Source of the DNA: an uncultured Lachnospiraceae bacterium
GTDB lineage: Bacteria; Bacillota; Clostridia; Lachnospirales; Lachnospiraceae
Length of the DNA: 64,000 nucleotides
Assembly: GCA_947173945.1 (NCBI GenBank)
Contig: CAMWGV010000004.1
Coordinates: 1-64,000 of the forward strand
Reading direction: 5' to 3'
Shown: piece after piece, positions 52,815-61,725 of the stretch
Position numbering within the stretch: position 1 is the first letter of the stretch
Layout: each line of letters opens with the position of its first letter
Made by a program: the position numbers and the translations under genes
The notes under the pieces: model-generated
The model's database searches: none
The model's input: the letters and a program-made list of their open reading frames with translations, nothing else
What the model was told of the DNA's origin: nothing

Positions 52815-54377
52815 CTACCCAAAAAAGCTCTTAACATCTATCTCTGCATAACATTGTGAACAAAATCCCTCAATAACAGCTCCGTTATTAATCTGTACGG
52901 AACGTGATTTAATATTTCCCATAATAACAGCAGTTGAGTCAACTATAACCGGTCCCTGAACATCGATATCGCCATTTACGGCACCTGCAACAACTGCAGA
53001 CTCGGCTATAACATTTCCCACTACCACAGAACCAACGCCTATCTTTACACTGCCTGTCGTATTTATCTCACCCTCAATCTTAGCAGCATTGGCATATATC
53101 TCTCCTGCTTTTACGTTTCCTATAATGTTTCCGCCTATAATAAGCTTACCCTTACAGTCAACATCACCCTCTACAGTACCGATAATGTCAATACATCCAT
53201 CTGTCTCTAAATTACCTCTTACAACTGTTCCTTTCGTGATAAATGTTGTATCTTCTGCTGAAACTTCGCTGTTTTGTTCCTTTTCTTCTATTACTGTGTC
53301 CTGCTGTGCTACTTCCGCCATAGTGTCCTCCTCTTGATCTGGTACTACTTGTATTCTTTTTTCCTGTCTTGTCGGTATTACCGTTTTTTCCTGTTTTGGT
53401 GGTTCAGGTTTTATTACTTCTTTTTTTACTGCCGGGCTTAGCGTAGATTTTGGTCTTATTTTTATCTTTCCTTTTACCTCATCCACTACCTTGGAGACAG
53501 CCTCATTGGTTCTTTCTCTTTCCTGCGCCCTTGCACGCTGAATCGCTTCTCTTACCTCGTCTGCAGTTTTTGCATTTTTAAGAATGTCCGCTAATTCATC
53601 CTGCTCAATATTTAAGCCCATTAAACTGTCTGATGGTCTCCTACTTGGTTCAGACGCTTGTTTTGGTGCCTGCCTCGGCTCAGTCCGTTGTACCGGTTTT
53701 GGTGCCTGCCTTGGTACCGGTTTTGGTATCGGTGCCGGTTTTGGCTCTGGTTCAGGCTCCGGTATTGGTTCCGGTTCTGGCTCTGGTTCAGGCTCCGGTA
53801 TTGGTTCCGGTTCTGGCTCTGGTTCAGGCTCCGGTATTGGTTCCGGTTCTGGTATCACAGCATCCTCACCTGCAACATCAACCTTAACTGCATCCTCCGT
53901 ATTTTCAAGCATATTGACATCATCCAGCTTGTCTGTTTCCTTAAGTTCATCCTTACTGCTATTTACAGACTCCGGTTCCGGCTTTGTAACACTTTCAATA
54001 ATTTCCGCAGGAATCTCCATCTGCTCATTTACAGCTCCCGCACTTTCAATATCCTTTAGCAAGTCCTCAATCGACTCCTGCTTACCTGTATCTTTCATGC
54101 CGTAGCTCTCGTATTCTTTTCTCAAGCTTTCATATTCTGCCTGAGCTTGTCTTGCTTTTTTTCTATCTGCAAAGCTGCCCCTGTTAAATCTATCATCTAT
54201 AGAATAATTGTCAAAATCATCTATTAAATCCTCTGGAGCGATATCCATGTTATCATTTTCATCGAAGGTATTTACCATATCTTCATCATCATATTCATTT
54301 GCAAGTTCATCTTTATCAGGCATAAGTTCATTAACCGCCTGAGCAAAATCTCTCTTGAAATCTTTAAAAAATCCCAT
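52815..54377 (-). CDS. bactofilin with long Pro/Glu-repeat linker
   Basis: This 520-aa protein ends in a bactofilin domain (about 385-510): [20 protein letters not shown] followed by short beta-helix repeats ([40 protein letters not shown]). Bactofilins polymerise into filaments that organise cell shape or envelope enzymes. The first 130 residues are acidic and helical, starting [21 protein letters not shown] linker of repeated Glu-Pro (about 185-225) and a Lys/Arg/Pro/Gln-rich part connect the two. Most bactofilins are 120-200 aa, so the N-terminal extension is unusual. The ATG at 54377 has GGAG upstream. It heads the pyrH-polC operon, suggesting co-expression with envelope-lipid synthesis. 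Confidence 0.85.
   Translation of the reverse strand: MGFFKDFKRDFAQAVNELMPDKDELANEYDDEDMVNTFDENDNMDIAPEDLIDDFDNYSIDDRFNRGSFADRKKARQAQAEYESLRKEYESYGMKDTGKQESIEDLLKDIESAGAVNEQMEIPAEIIESVTKPEPESVNSSKDELKETDKLDDVNMLENTEDAVKVDVAGEDAVIPEPEPIPEPEPEPEPEPIPEPEPEPEPEPIPEPEPEPKPAPIPKPVPRQAPKPVQRTEPRQAPKQASEPSRRPSDSLMGLNIEQDELADILKNAKTADEVREAIQRARAQERERTNEAVSKVVDEVKGKIKIRPKSTLSPAVKKEVIKPEPPKQEKTVIPTRQEKRIQVVPDQEEDTMAEVAQQDTVIEEKEQNSEVSAEDTTFITKGTVVRGNLETDGCIDIIGTVEGDVDCKGKLIIGGNIIGNVKAGEIYANAAKIEGEINTTGSVKIGVGSVVVGNVIAESAVVAGAVNGDIDVQGPVIVDSTAVIMGNIKSRSVQINNGAVIEGFCSQCYAEIDVKSFFG
53737..53844. repeat. three tandem 36-bp repeats in the bactofilin linker
   Basis: Three consecutive 36-bp units (one base differs in the first) encode 12-residue Glu-Pro/Ile-Pro repeats on the minus strand. 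Being in-frame and nearly identical, they can gain or lose copies by slippage. Confidence 0.9.
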
Positions 54378-54408
54378 ATTCACTCTCCTTTGTCATATTC
54401 ATCCTTGC

Positions 54409-54437
54409 ATTATACACCAACGTTACAATTAAAACAA
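54409..54437 (-). promoter_or_regulatory. promoter of the bactofilin-pyrH-polC operon
   Basis: On the minus strand TTGTTT (54432-54437), a 17-nt spacer and a perfect TATAAT (54409-54414), about 32 nt before the bactofilin start. Confidence 0.8.
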
Positions 54438-54442
54438 GCACT

Positions 54443-55996
54443 CTATCTCTCATCAATAATATCTATATCTCCGACATCACAAATGAGCTTGGGGAGCACA
54501 ACGTATGTGTTGGCATGATACATATGTCTTCGGCTCTGAATAATATGTATATATGAGTCGCGACTGTGGTATGAAAGTAAATCCCTCACCTCCAGATATG
54601 ACATATCCTCATATTCAATACCAAGCAATCCACCCAGCCTTATTATTATACCCATAACAAGCCTTACATCATCAATAAATTCCTGCATGATTTTTTTCTC
54701 ACTCTCTACGGAATTCGATATAAATTCTACAAAAAGCTCAGGTTCCAAATCTATTTTTGTCTGTTCCAATGCTTTTTTTATTGTATCCGTAGAAATTTTG
54801 CAGGATGATTTCTCATCGCCAAAAGGTATATCCCACACGTCCTTATTGCCTCGCGCATTCATCCTTATATTAAATATTCCCTCATACCGCTCAGCCCTTT
54901 TTACGTTTGTCCACATTTCCCTGCTTAATTTATAAAGCATTTCCCTTGTGTCTTTATCATCCGGTTCAAGAATCTCGCAGTAGCCTTTAGAAATATTAAC
55001 ACATCTTTCCTGATACATAAGTGCCGGAGCAACATAATTTCTGATTGCCACAACAAGCTTTTCTACATATCTGTTAAGCTTCATTGAATTGCTCTCTGAA
55101 AACGGCTCACTTTCATAAATCTTTTCCCGAAGCTTTTTCATTTTTTCAAGCCCCTGATTATATTTATCATTCATAAAGCTGTAATTTTCAACAACACTTA
55201 TCGTTTGATTTTTCAGTGCCTCTGTAAGCTCCGTAATTTCATCATCTGCAAAACCATACTCCTTTAAGCCCATAAGCCGCTCTGCCGTATCTGGTGCATA
55301 CGAGTCAAACAGTACACTTTTCTCAAAGGTTTGTCCCCTGCTTTTGTTGTCCCTCACATACTGCTCATAATAATTTTCCAGTTTATATTTGGTCATTACC
55401 CTAAGTCCCACGGGCATAAGTCCTAAGAACATATTGTTTAACGAGGTATATGGCTTGTTTCCTATTCTGAAGAAAAGCTCATTCTCATTTCCCTCATATC
55501 CCATACAGGTGATAACATCATTCCATCCGCCTGTATCGATAAATTCCTTCAACAAGGAAAATTCAAGGGGTTTCGGATTGTTTCCCAAAAGTCGTAAAAG
55601 ATTTAAATATGCACCATCAGACAGCATATGATGGGTATCCAGATAAATGCACTTAGCGATTGACTTTGTATCAATAAATTCCTTATCGCTCATAGCTCTG
55701 GGTACTTCCGATATGTCCTCCAGCTTTTCAGCGTGTATTATTTTCACCCCATCATCATTAATTGTAAAATCAATGTCAAGTGCCTCCCAGTCACAATGAA
55801 GTCCCTCTAATTCCTTAATTGATTTAACAAGCAAAAAGAAATCACTGTCCAGAAACTCTCTTGATACATTATGGGCAACCCATCTGCAATTTTCAAAATC
55901 TGTCACAGTATCTGCCATATTCTGTTTCGCATAGTTTATAACATAATATGGTCTGTTGTGTTTTAAATCCCGTGTGTGTACATTTCCTGATATCAC
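54443..55996 (-). CDS. PEP-synthase-like protein lacking recognisable catalytic domains
   Basis: This 517-aa protein begins SGNVHTRDLKHNRPYYVINY and then has LDIDFTINDDGVKIIHAEKL. Both segments resemble the region at the end of the ATP-grasp domain in PEP-synthase/PPDK-like proteins (usually PYYVINYDD and an IFQVRPI-like motif). The ATP-grasp nucleotide-binding part that should precede it, and the phosphohistidine domain that should follow, are not visible. The helical remainder matches the linker region of such proteins in character only. The start GTG has GAGG 9 nt upstream, so the short form appears to be a real gene and not a truncated frame. It follows a HAD phosphatase by 15 nt. Function unknown. 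Confidence 0.5.
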   Translation of the reverse strand: MISGNVHTRDLKHNRPYYVINYAKQNMADTVTDFENCRWVAHNVSREFLDSDFFLLVKSIKELEGLHCDWEALDIDFTINDDGVKIIHAEKLEDISEVPRAMSDKEFIDTKSIAKCIYLDTHHMLSDGAYLNLLRLLGNNPKPLEFSLLKEFIDTGGWNDVITCMGYEGNENELFFRIGNKPYTSLNNMFLGLMPVGLRVMTKYKLENYYEQYVRDNKSRGQTFEKSVLFDSYAPDTAERLMGLKEYGFADDEITELTEALKNQTISVVENYSFMNDKYNQGLEKMKKLREKIYESEPFSESNSMKLNRYVEKLVVAIRNYVAPALMYQERCVNISKGYCEILEPDDKDTREMLYKLSREMWTNVKRAERYEGIFNIRMNARGNKDVWDIPFGDEKSSCKISTDTIKKALEQTKIDLEPELFVEFISNSVESEKKIMQEFIDDVRLVMGIIIRLGGLLGIEYEDMSYLEVRDLLSYHSRDSYIHIIQSRRHMYHANTYVVLPKLICDVGDIDIIDER

Positions 55997-56011
55997 TTAA
56001 TCTTACCTCTG

Positions 56012-56830
56012 TTACTTTATAAACTTATCTATAACCTGTACAATTCCATCCTCATCGCATGAAGCTGTTATATAATCTGCATTATCCTTTATAATCTGCT
56101 GTGCGTTTGCCATTGCAACACCTACTCCGCCAAACTGAACCATTGTAAGATCATTAAAGCCATCTCCGCAGCAGATTGAATTTTCTCTCTCAATTTTTAA
56201 TATATCGAGGAGCACATTAAGACTCTTTGCTTTGTCTACTCCCTTTGTTGTTATCTCAATAAAATATGGTTCAGAACGAAAAACATTTAAGTCCTCTCCA
56301 AGTAAATCTGCCAGTGCCAGCTCGTGTTCCCTTGCTGTTTCAACCGGAGCTGTAAGAAGACATTTTATCATATCAAAATTAACATATTCCAAAAAGTTGT
56401 CAAGACGTTTCAGCGTTAAAAAATTTAGTCTGGCTTCATATTCCATATACTCATCAACAGCAGTTCCTGTCAGAACAGTGTCACCCTCATATGTAACCAT
56501 TCCAAGTCCGTTATTTATTGCATAATCATATATGGGCTTGGCAAATCGGTTTGGAATGGTATTTTTATATACCTCCTCCTTTGTGTCACACTTTATGATA
56601 AGTCCTCCGTTAAAGGATAATGCATAGCCGCCAAACCTGTCGAGCCCGATTTGCTTTGCATACTTCTCCATTCCGGGATAAGGCCTCCCTGATGCAAGTG
56701 CCACTACATGCCCCATATTTTGTATTTCTAAAAGTGCCTCCAATGTTTTTGGAGTTATTTCCTTTTTTGAATTTACAAGTGTTCCATCTATATCTAATAC
56801 CAACAGTTTTCTCTTTTTTGTATCTATCAT
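56012..56830 (-). CDS. Cof-type HAD-IIB phosphatase
   Basis: This 272-aa hydrolase has all HAD motifs: LVLDIDGTLVNSKKEITPKT (nucleophile Asp, about residue 14), ALASGRPY (motif II), a Lys at TTKGVDKAKSLNVLL, and CCGDGFNDLTMV (motif III). The C2B cap lies between. Such enzymes dephosphorylate sugar phosphates or nucleotides; the substrate is not evident. GAGG lies 7 nt before the ATG. It is co-transcribed with the PEP-synthase-like gene and divergent from the RlmH-like gene. Confidence 0.9.
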   Translation of the reverse strand: MIDTKKRKLLVLDIDGTLVNSKKEITPKTLEALLEIQNMGHVVALASGRPYPGMEKYAKQIGLDRFGGYALSFNGGLIIKCDTKEEVYKNTIPNRFAKPIYDYAINNGLGMVTYEGDTVLTGTAVDEYMEYEARLNFLTLKRLDNFLEYVNFDMIKCLLTAPVETAREHELALADLLGEDLNVFRSEPYFIEITTKGVDKAKSLNVLLDILKIERENSICCGDGFNDLTMVQFGGVGVAMANAQQIIKDNADYITASCDEDGIVQVIDKFIK

Positions 56831-56881
56831 GTCATGACCTCATTTTCTTCCAAGCTCCCAACTTTCATAATAACATTTTTT

Positions 56882-56910
56882 TTGAAGTTTTAGAAGATAC
56901 ATGTTACAAT
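56882..56910 (+). promoter_or_regulatory. promoter of the RlmH-like gene
   Basis: TTGAAG (56882-56887), a 17-nt spacer and TACAAT (56905-56910), about 32 nt before the start codon at 56942. Confidence 0.7.
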
Positions 56911-56941
56911 TATTTTAATTATTTAAATGAAAGGCATTGTC

Positions 56942-57343
56942 ATGGAAATACAAATACATCTTACCGGCAGACGTTTAGATGCAAATTTTCAGTCTGCGAC
57001 GGATGAATATATCAAAAGAATATCTGCTTTTTGCAAAATTAAGCTTTCGTTCCACAAAAAGCTTGAGGATATATCCCCAAAGGCTGGCGCTTATGTAATA
57101 AATGTAAATCCATGTGCGGACCTGATTGACTCACCACAGCTTGCCTCTGAAATCAACCGTATTTGTGTAAACGGATTTTCAAAAATAGAGGTTTTTTTAT
57201 CAAACAGCTTTATTTATGAAAAAGCCGACCTCTCATTTGCACTGTCCCATCTTCATATGGATGAGGGGCTTACATGCGTTTCCCTGACAGAACAAATTTA
57301 CAGGGCTTTCACAATCCTTAACAATATTACCTATCACAAATAA
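56942..57343 (+). CDS. divergent RlmH paralogue without the SAM-binding knot
   Basis: This 133-aa protein resembles RlmH at both ends: DEYIKRISAFCKIKLSFHKK near the N terminus, and EQIYRAFTILNNITYHK at the C terminus, the latter almost the canonical RlmH tail ending in YHK. Where RlmH has the Gly-Gly SAM-binding loop (FIIGGSLG) and the PHQL segment, this protein has EVFLSNSFIYEK and MDEGLTCV, so it probably cannot bind SAM itself. RlmH methylates pseudouridine 1915 in 23S rRNA as a dimer with a composite active site. The neighbouring convergent rlmH lacks exactly this tail, so the two may form a heterodimer. The ATG at 56942 has AAAGG 7 nt upstream, and a promoter precedes it. Confidence 0.7.
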   Translation: MEIQIHLTGRRLDANFQSATDEYIKRISAFCKIKLSFHKKLEDISPKAGAYVINVNPCADLIDSPQLASEINRICVNGFSKIEVFLSNSFIYEKADLSFALSHLHMDEGLTCVSLTEQIYRAFTILNNITYHK

Positions 57344-57782
57344 AACCATATATCTGCTCTAAGAGCATAACTCTCATAAGCTGGTGGGGAAATGTCATTG
57401 GGGAGAAGCTTAATTTATAGTCTGCACGTGATATGACATTTTTTGACAACCCCAGTGAGCCGCCAATAATAAATGTAATACACTCCGCTTTCTCTGCCTT
57501 ATTAAATATACTTTTCCATGTTCCATGCTCCTTCGCTATATTGCCATCTATGCACAGTACCACAACGTAATCCGTATTTTTTATTTTTTCCAGTATACGT
57601 CGACCCTCAGTCTCCTTAATTCTTTCAAATATAAGTCCCTTTGCATTCTGAGGTATGGGCTCATCGGGAATTTCAATCAGATTAATATTTGCAAAGGCCT
57701 TTATCTTTTTTATATACCAATCTATTTTTTCCCTATAATAAATTTCTTTCACAGAGCCTACGACAATTAAATTTATGAACAT
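57327..57782 (-). CDS. rlmH: 23S rRNA pseudouridine-1915 N3-methyltransferase RlmH, short C terminus
   Basis: This 151-aa SPOUT methyltransferase has INLIVVGSVKEIYYREKIDW, the SAM-binding knot ITFIIGGSLGLSKNVISRAD and SFSPMTFPHQLMRVMLLEQI. Canonical RlmH (about 159 aa) continues with YRAF..PYHK; here the chain ends YGFICDR, missing roughly the last 11 residues, which help form the active site across the dimer. The last 17 nt overlap the 3' end of the convergent RlmH-like gene that does carry such a tail. AAAGGA precedes the ATG. Confidence 0.88.
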   Translation of the reverse strand: MFINLIVVGSVKEIYYREKIDWYIKKIKAFANINLIEIPDEPIPQNAKGLIFERIKETEGRRILEKIKNTDYVVVLCIDGNIAKEHGTWKSIFNKAEKAECITFIIGGSLGLSKNVISRADYKLSFSPMTFPHQLMRVMLLEQIYGFICDR

Positions 57783-57842
57783 AATTTTTTTCCTTTTTTA
57801 CACAATGTTGTTATTCTTGTCATAATTTGTTCATATTTTATG

Positions 57843-57848
57843 ATTATA
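57843..57848 (-). promoter_or_regulatory. -10 element upstream of rlmH
   Basis: On the minus strand a perfect TATAAT lies about 60 nt before the rlmH start. No good -35 hexamer is seen at 16-18 nt, so this is tentative. Confidence 0.4.
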
Positions 57849-57897
57849 CTATGAGTATAGTTTTTTCATAAATCCTCTCTTTAAGTTTATACACGCT

Positions 57898-57932
57898 AAA
57901 AAAGTGCCGGCTATACTATACCGGCACTTTTA
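57898..57932 (-). terminator. Rho-independent terminator after putP
   Basis: GTGCCGG and CCGGCAC pair around a 10-nt AT-rich loop, flanked by A-rich and T-rich tracts; on the minus strand the stem is followed by TTTTTT. It ends the prkC-rsgA-rpe-thiN-putP transcript. Confidence 0.9.
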
Positions 57933-57935
57933 CTT

Positions 57936-59510
57936 TTATATATTTCCGTTCTTAACAGTTTCAAATTCTTCTATTATGTCCTGTGATACAGGCTTTGTAA
58001 TAAGAGTAAAGACAACGATAAATAAAAGGCTTACAAAAAATCCTACAAGCAGCGAGTAAACACCCGTTGAATTTGCAAGTGTCTGTCTTATAATTTCTTC
58101 CTTGCCCGTTACCTCATTCACAACGGTATCCTCAACAAGCTTTATATAATCCCATACAATAACCGTTGCACCGCCGCTTATCATACCTGCCGCTGCGCCT
58201 GCAAGATTTGTACGTTTCCAGTAAAGAGACATCAATATTGTAGGACCAAAAGCACTTCCGAGTCCTGCCCATGCATCAGATACAAGCCCCATAATGCTTG
58301 AGTTTGGATTCCACGCAATAAAGTATGCGATAACAGCAACAACTACTACAGTAACTCTTGCAATGATAAGAATCTGCTTGTCTGTGAGTTTCTTGAAAAA
58401 TACTCCCTTGCACAAATCCTTTGCAACGGATGACGATGCAACTAAAAGCTGTGAATCCGCTGTTGACATTATAGCAGCAAGTATTCCACAGAGAAGCAGT
58501 CCTCCTATAAAAGGAAGTGAAATATCATTCATAAAAAGCTTTTTAATCATTTCAATGTATACATTTTCATTTGCACCATCTGCTGTTGAGAGCACCGTTG
58601 GATAAAGATATGCCCTTCCAATTACGCCTATAATACATGCAACTGCAAGTGAAAGAAGAACCCACACAATTGCAACCTTTCTTGATTTTCCAAGCTCTTT
58701 TTCATCCCTTACAGCCATAAATCTCACAAGAATATGAGGCATACCACAGTAGCCTAAGCCCCATGCAAGCTGTGACAAAACACTTGTAACTGTAATAGGC
58801 TCCCCATTTTCATAGAATATGTTGAGGAATTCCCTTGCACTTGTATTCAGTCCGCTGTCAATCAGATTAGGAATGATATATCCACTACCCATAACGATAA
58901 CCGCAACAATAGGAACCGTAAGTATTCCTATAAGCATCATTGTTCCCTGAATGAAATCCGTTGTACATACAGCAAGGAATCCACCAAGAAATGTATATAT
59001 AAGTATAACAACAGCACCAAGTGTAAGAGCCTGATGGTAATCCATCTTCGTTACTGAGGCAAACAGCTTACCTCCTGCAGCAAATGCAGACGCAGTATAT
59101 ACAAGGAAAAATATAACTATAACTACGGATGAGACAGCCTTTAAAATATTTTTATTATCCCTAAACCTGTTGCTTAAGTACTCCGGTATTGTCATGGCAT
59201 TTCCGGCTTTAATCGTATATCTCCTGAGTGGTCCCGAAATAAACAGCCAGTTAAATACAGTACCAATAAAAAGTCCTATAGCTATCCATGCCTGATTTGC
59301 ACCAAATGCATATATTGCACCCGGAAGTCCCATAAGCAGCCATCCACTCATATCTGATGCCTGTGCAGAAAGTGCTGCAACCCAGCCTCCCAGATTTCTT
59401 CCTCCGAGGAAATAATCATCTGCATTTTTGTTTTTCTTTGCATTTGCCGCACCTATTATTATCATGCCAAGCATGTAACAGGCAAACGCAGCCAATATCC
59501 ATTTTGTCAT
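57936..59510 (-). CDS. putP: sodium/proline symporter PutP
   Basis: This 524-aa protein of the sodium:solute symporter family has about 13 transmembrane segments. Family landmarks are NADDYFLGGRNLGGWVAALS near residue 31, ASDMSGWLLMGLPGAIYAFG, and SVVIVIFFLVYTASAFAAGG, as in PutP. It imports proline with sodium. It lies one nucleotide after the thiN stop; a weak ribosome-binding site suggests coupling. It seems an added passenger on the prkC-rsgA-rpe-thiN operon. Confidence 0.9.
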   Translation of the reverse strand: MTKWILAAFACYMLGMIIIGAANAKKNKNADDYFLGGRNLGGWVAALSAQASDMSGWLLMGLPGAIYAFGANQAWIAIGLFIGTVFNWLFISGPLRRYTIKAGNAMTIPEYLSNRFRDNKNILKAVSSVVIVIFFLVYTASAFAAGGKLFASVTKMDYHQALTLGAVVILIYTFLGGFLAVCTTDFIQGTMMLIGILTVPIVAVIVMGSGYIIPNLIDSGLNTSAREFLNIFYENGEPITVTSVLSQLAWGLGYCGMPHILVRFMAVRDEKELGKSRKVAIVWVLLSLAVACIIGVIGRAYLYPTVLSTADGANENVYIEMIKKLFMNDISLPFIGGLLLCGILAAIMSTADSQLLVASSSVAKDLCKGVFFKKLTDKQILIIARVTVVVVAVIAYFIAWNPNSSIMGLVSDAWAGLGSAFGPTILMSLYWKRTNLAGAAAGMISGGATVIVWDYIKLVEDTVVNEVTGKEEIIRQTLANSTGVYSLLVGFFVSLLFIVVFTLITKPVSQDIIEEFETVKNGNI

Positions 59511-59511
59511 G

Positions 59512-60150
59512 TTAATCTTTTGACTCTATCGCTATCATATATCCCTCATCTATAGAAATAGAGCCTTCCTCCTCTCTGATTTCATTGCTGACACCTATTG
59601 ATTCCATTTTTTCAACGGTGACATGATCTAAACCATATTTAAAGCCTTTTAAACACACACCCTTTACGGGCTCTGCAAAAGGAATAAATGACACATATGT
59701 TCCAAATTGCTTTTCCTTACGAAAGATACAGCTTTTGTCCACAATTCTTACCCTGTTTGTCTCATCAATCAGTTCTGCTTCAACTCCCTGCTTTCTGCAA
59801 AGTGCAAGCAGCCCTATATTTGCTAGCATATGGTCTATCCGGCTTCCCGTACCGCCAAGTATTGTTATAAGCTCCGGCTTAAGCTTAAGTGCAGAGTTTA
59901 CTGCAGCATGCATGTCCGTAAAGTCTTTTTCCTGATTTAACAAAATTGTGCCTTGTCTGTCCATGTATATATCTCTTGCTAATTCAGATGCCGAATCAAA
60001 ATCTCCAATGGCAGCATTCGCTGTAATATCTGCATCAATCAGACTATCAAGTCCACCATCTACACCGATTACATAGTAGTTTTTTTCATTTACCGTTTTT
60101 TCTAACAGTGGCATACTTACGTTACCACCTGCAACTATTAAAACATTCAT
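59512..60150 (-). CDS. thiN: thiamine pyrophosphokinase
   Basis: This 212-aa enzyme converts thiamine to thiamine diphosphate. It starts MNVLIVAGGNVSMPLL, with VIGVDGGLDSLIDADI, AAIGDFDSASE and LNQEKDFTDMHAAVNSAL, followed by LGGTGSRIDHMLANI, all typical of the catalytic domain. The ATG at 60150 has AGGA 8 nt upstream; longer in-frame starts overlap the end of rpe. The order rpe-thiN after rsgA is conserved in Firmicutes. Confidence 0.94.
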   Translation of the reverse strand: MNVLIVAGGNVSMPLLEKTVNEKNYYVIGVDGGLDSLIDADITANAAIGDFDSASELARDIYMDRQGTILLNQEKDFTDMHAAVNSALKLKPELITILGGTGSRIDHMLANIGLLALCRKQGVEAELIDETNRVRIVDKSCIFRKEKQFGTYVSFIPFAEPVKGVCLKGFKYGLDHVTVEKMESIGVSNEIREEEGSISIDEGYMIAIESKD

Positions 60151-60173
60151 ATTATATATCCTGTCATTAAACA

Positions 60174-60827
60174 TCAACTGTTTATAAGCTCGTTAAGCAT
60201 TTTTACATTTTCTGCCTTATCTCCGCTAAAAACAGCAGAACCGGCTACCAAAACATTAGCACCTGATGCTACAGCCTTTCTTGCATTATCCTTATTTATT
60301 CCACCATCTACCTGAATAAGCAGACTATGATTTTTCTCATTCGCAAGTCTCTTTACCTGCTTCAGTTTATCTAATGCCTCAGGCATAAATTTCTGACCAC
60401 CAAATCCCGGTTCCACACTCATAACAAGTACCATATCAACTTCGGTAATCAGATTTTCTATCTCAGAAACAGAAGTGCCCGGCTTTATTGCAATGCCACA
60501 TTGGGCACCCTTGCTTCGTATAATCTCCAGCGTTGTTTTTACATCAGAGCATGCCTCATAATGAATTGTTATCATCTCTCCGCCTGCCGTGATAAAATCA
60601 TCAATATATCTTATTGGTTCATCTATCATAAGATGAATGTCAAAAAAGGCATCCGTAGTTTCCCGAAAAGCTTTGATAACCGGTGCTCCATATGAAATGT
60701 TGGGTACAAAGCTACCATCCATAACGTCAAGATGCAGCCATTTTGCACCTGCATCTGTTATAATTTTAATATCATCAGCAGCATGATTAAAATCTACTGA
60801 CAGCAATGAAGGTGAAAGTATATTCAT
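60174..60827 (-). CDS. rpe: ribulose-phosphate 3-epimerase
   Basis: This 217-aa TIM-barrel enzyme of the pentose phosphate pathway has LSVDFNHAADDIKII, WLHLDVMDGSFVPNISYG (metal-binding His and Asp), VMSVEPGFGGQKFMPEALDK and IQVDGGINKDNARKAVASGA. Length is normal. AGGAGG lies before the ATG, within the end of rsgA. Confidence 0.96.
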   Translation of the reverse strand: MNILSPSLLSVDFNHAADDIKIITDAGAKWLHLDVMDGSFVPNISYGAPVIKAFRETTDAFFDIHLMIDEPIRYIDDFITAGGEMITIHYEACSDVKTTLEIIRSKGAQCGIAIKPGTSVSEIENLITEVDMVLVMSVEPGFGGQKFMPEALDKLKQVKRLANEKNHSLLIQVDGGINKDNARKAVASGANVLVAGSAVFSGDKAENVKMLNELINS

Positions 60828-60828
60828 A

Positions 60829-61719
60829 CTACCATTTCCTCCTGTCCTTTATCTCGTTATACAAGTTTACATAATTATCGTATCTGAGACGGCTAATCTG
60901 ACCGCCATCAAGTGCAGCCTTTACCCCACAATCCGGCTCATGTATATGAACACATCCATTAAATTTACAACCCGAACTATAATTGTCAAACTCTCTATAA
61001 TAATTTTTCAAATCTTCCGCTTCCATATCTGCCACATAAAGTGAGCTGAAGCCCGGAGTATCCATGATATAAGTTCCGACATCAATACACATAAGCTCTG
61101 AATGTCTCGTTGTATGTTTTCCCCGTTTGATTTTTTCGCTTACCTCACCTGTAACAGCCTTTGCATCCGGTTTAAGCCAATTTAATATTGATGACTTACC
61201 TACACCTGACGGCCCTGCAAGCACAGTCGTTTTACCGTGTAACAGTTCTCTCAACTGTTCCAGTCCCCTACTTTCATAAACCGAGCTTATAATGACCGGA
61301 TAGCCCGCTGCCTCATAGGCACGAACTGCAATAGTCCCTGTATCATCCTGTGAAATATCTGCTTTATTAAGACATATGACGGTGTCAACATTCTGAGTTG
61401 ACATCATAATAAGAAATCTGTCCAACAGATTGAAATTCGGTTTTGGCTGTGTCAGGGCAAAAATAATTACCGCCTGGTCAACGTTGGTCACTGCTGGTCT
61501 TATCAGCGAATTAGACCTCTCGCATACGGCGGTTATATTGCCGGTTAAAGCCTCCCTGTCAACGATATCAATATCAACATTATCTCCAACTGACGGTTTG
61601 ATATTCTGATTCCGGAAGACTCCCCTTGCCTTACACTCATATAACAAATCATTATCTGTATCATTGTGCAGGTGGACATAATAAAATCCACCTACACCTT
61701 TAATAATCTTTCCCTGCAT
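60829..61719 (-). CDS. rsgA: ribosome small subunit GTPase RsgA
   Basis: This 296-aa circularly permuted GTPase helps mature the 30S subunit. It has an N-terminal OB fold (1-70), then G4 (CLNKADI), G1 (LAGPSGVGKSSILNWL), a switch region with TTRHSELMCI, G3 (DTPGFSSL), and a C-terminal zinc-binding part with CKFNGCVHIHEPDCGV. The stop of prkC is 6 nt upstream, and the ribosome-binding site is weak, suggesting coupling. Confidence 0.96.
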   Translation of the reverse strand: MQGKIIKGVGGFYYVHLHNDTDNDLLYECKARGVFRNQNIKPSVGDNVDIDIVDREALTGNITAVCERSNSLIRPAVTNVDQAVIIFALTQPKPNFNLLDRFLIMMSTQNVDTVICLNKADISQDDTGTIAVRAYEAAGYPVIISSVYESRGLEQLRELLHGKTTVLAGPSGVGKSSILNWLKPDAKAVTGEVSEKIKRGKHTTRHSELMCIDVGTYIMDTPGFSSLYVADMEAEDLKNYYREFDNYSSGCKFNGCVHIHEPDCGVKAALDGGQISRLRYDNYVNLYNEIKDRRKW

Positions 61720-61725
61720 AAGGCT

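Noticed and set aside
53584..54105. plus-strand open frame rich in Gly-Ser repeats
   Set aside because: It is the antisense of the bactofilin Pro/Glu linker; the repeats arise from the complementary codons, and no start signal is present.
56942..57343. RlmH-like gene as a decayed pseudogene
   Set aside because: It has an intact frame, a consensus-like promoter, a good ribosome-binding site and a well-preserved tail, so loss of the SAM loop looks selective.
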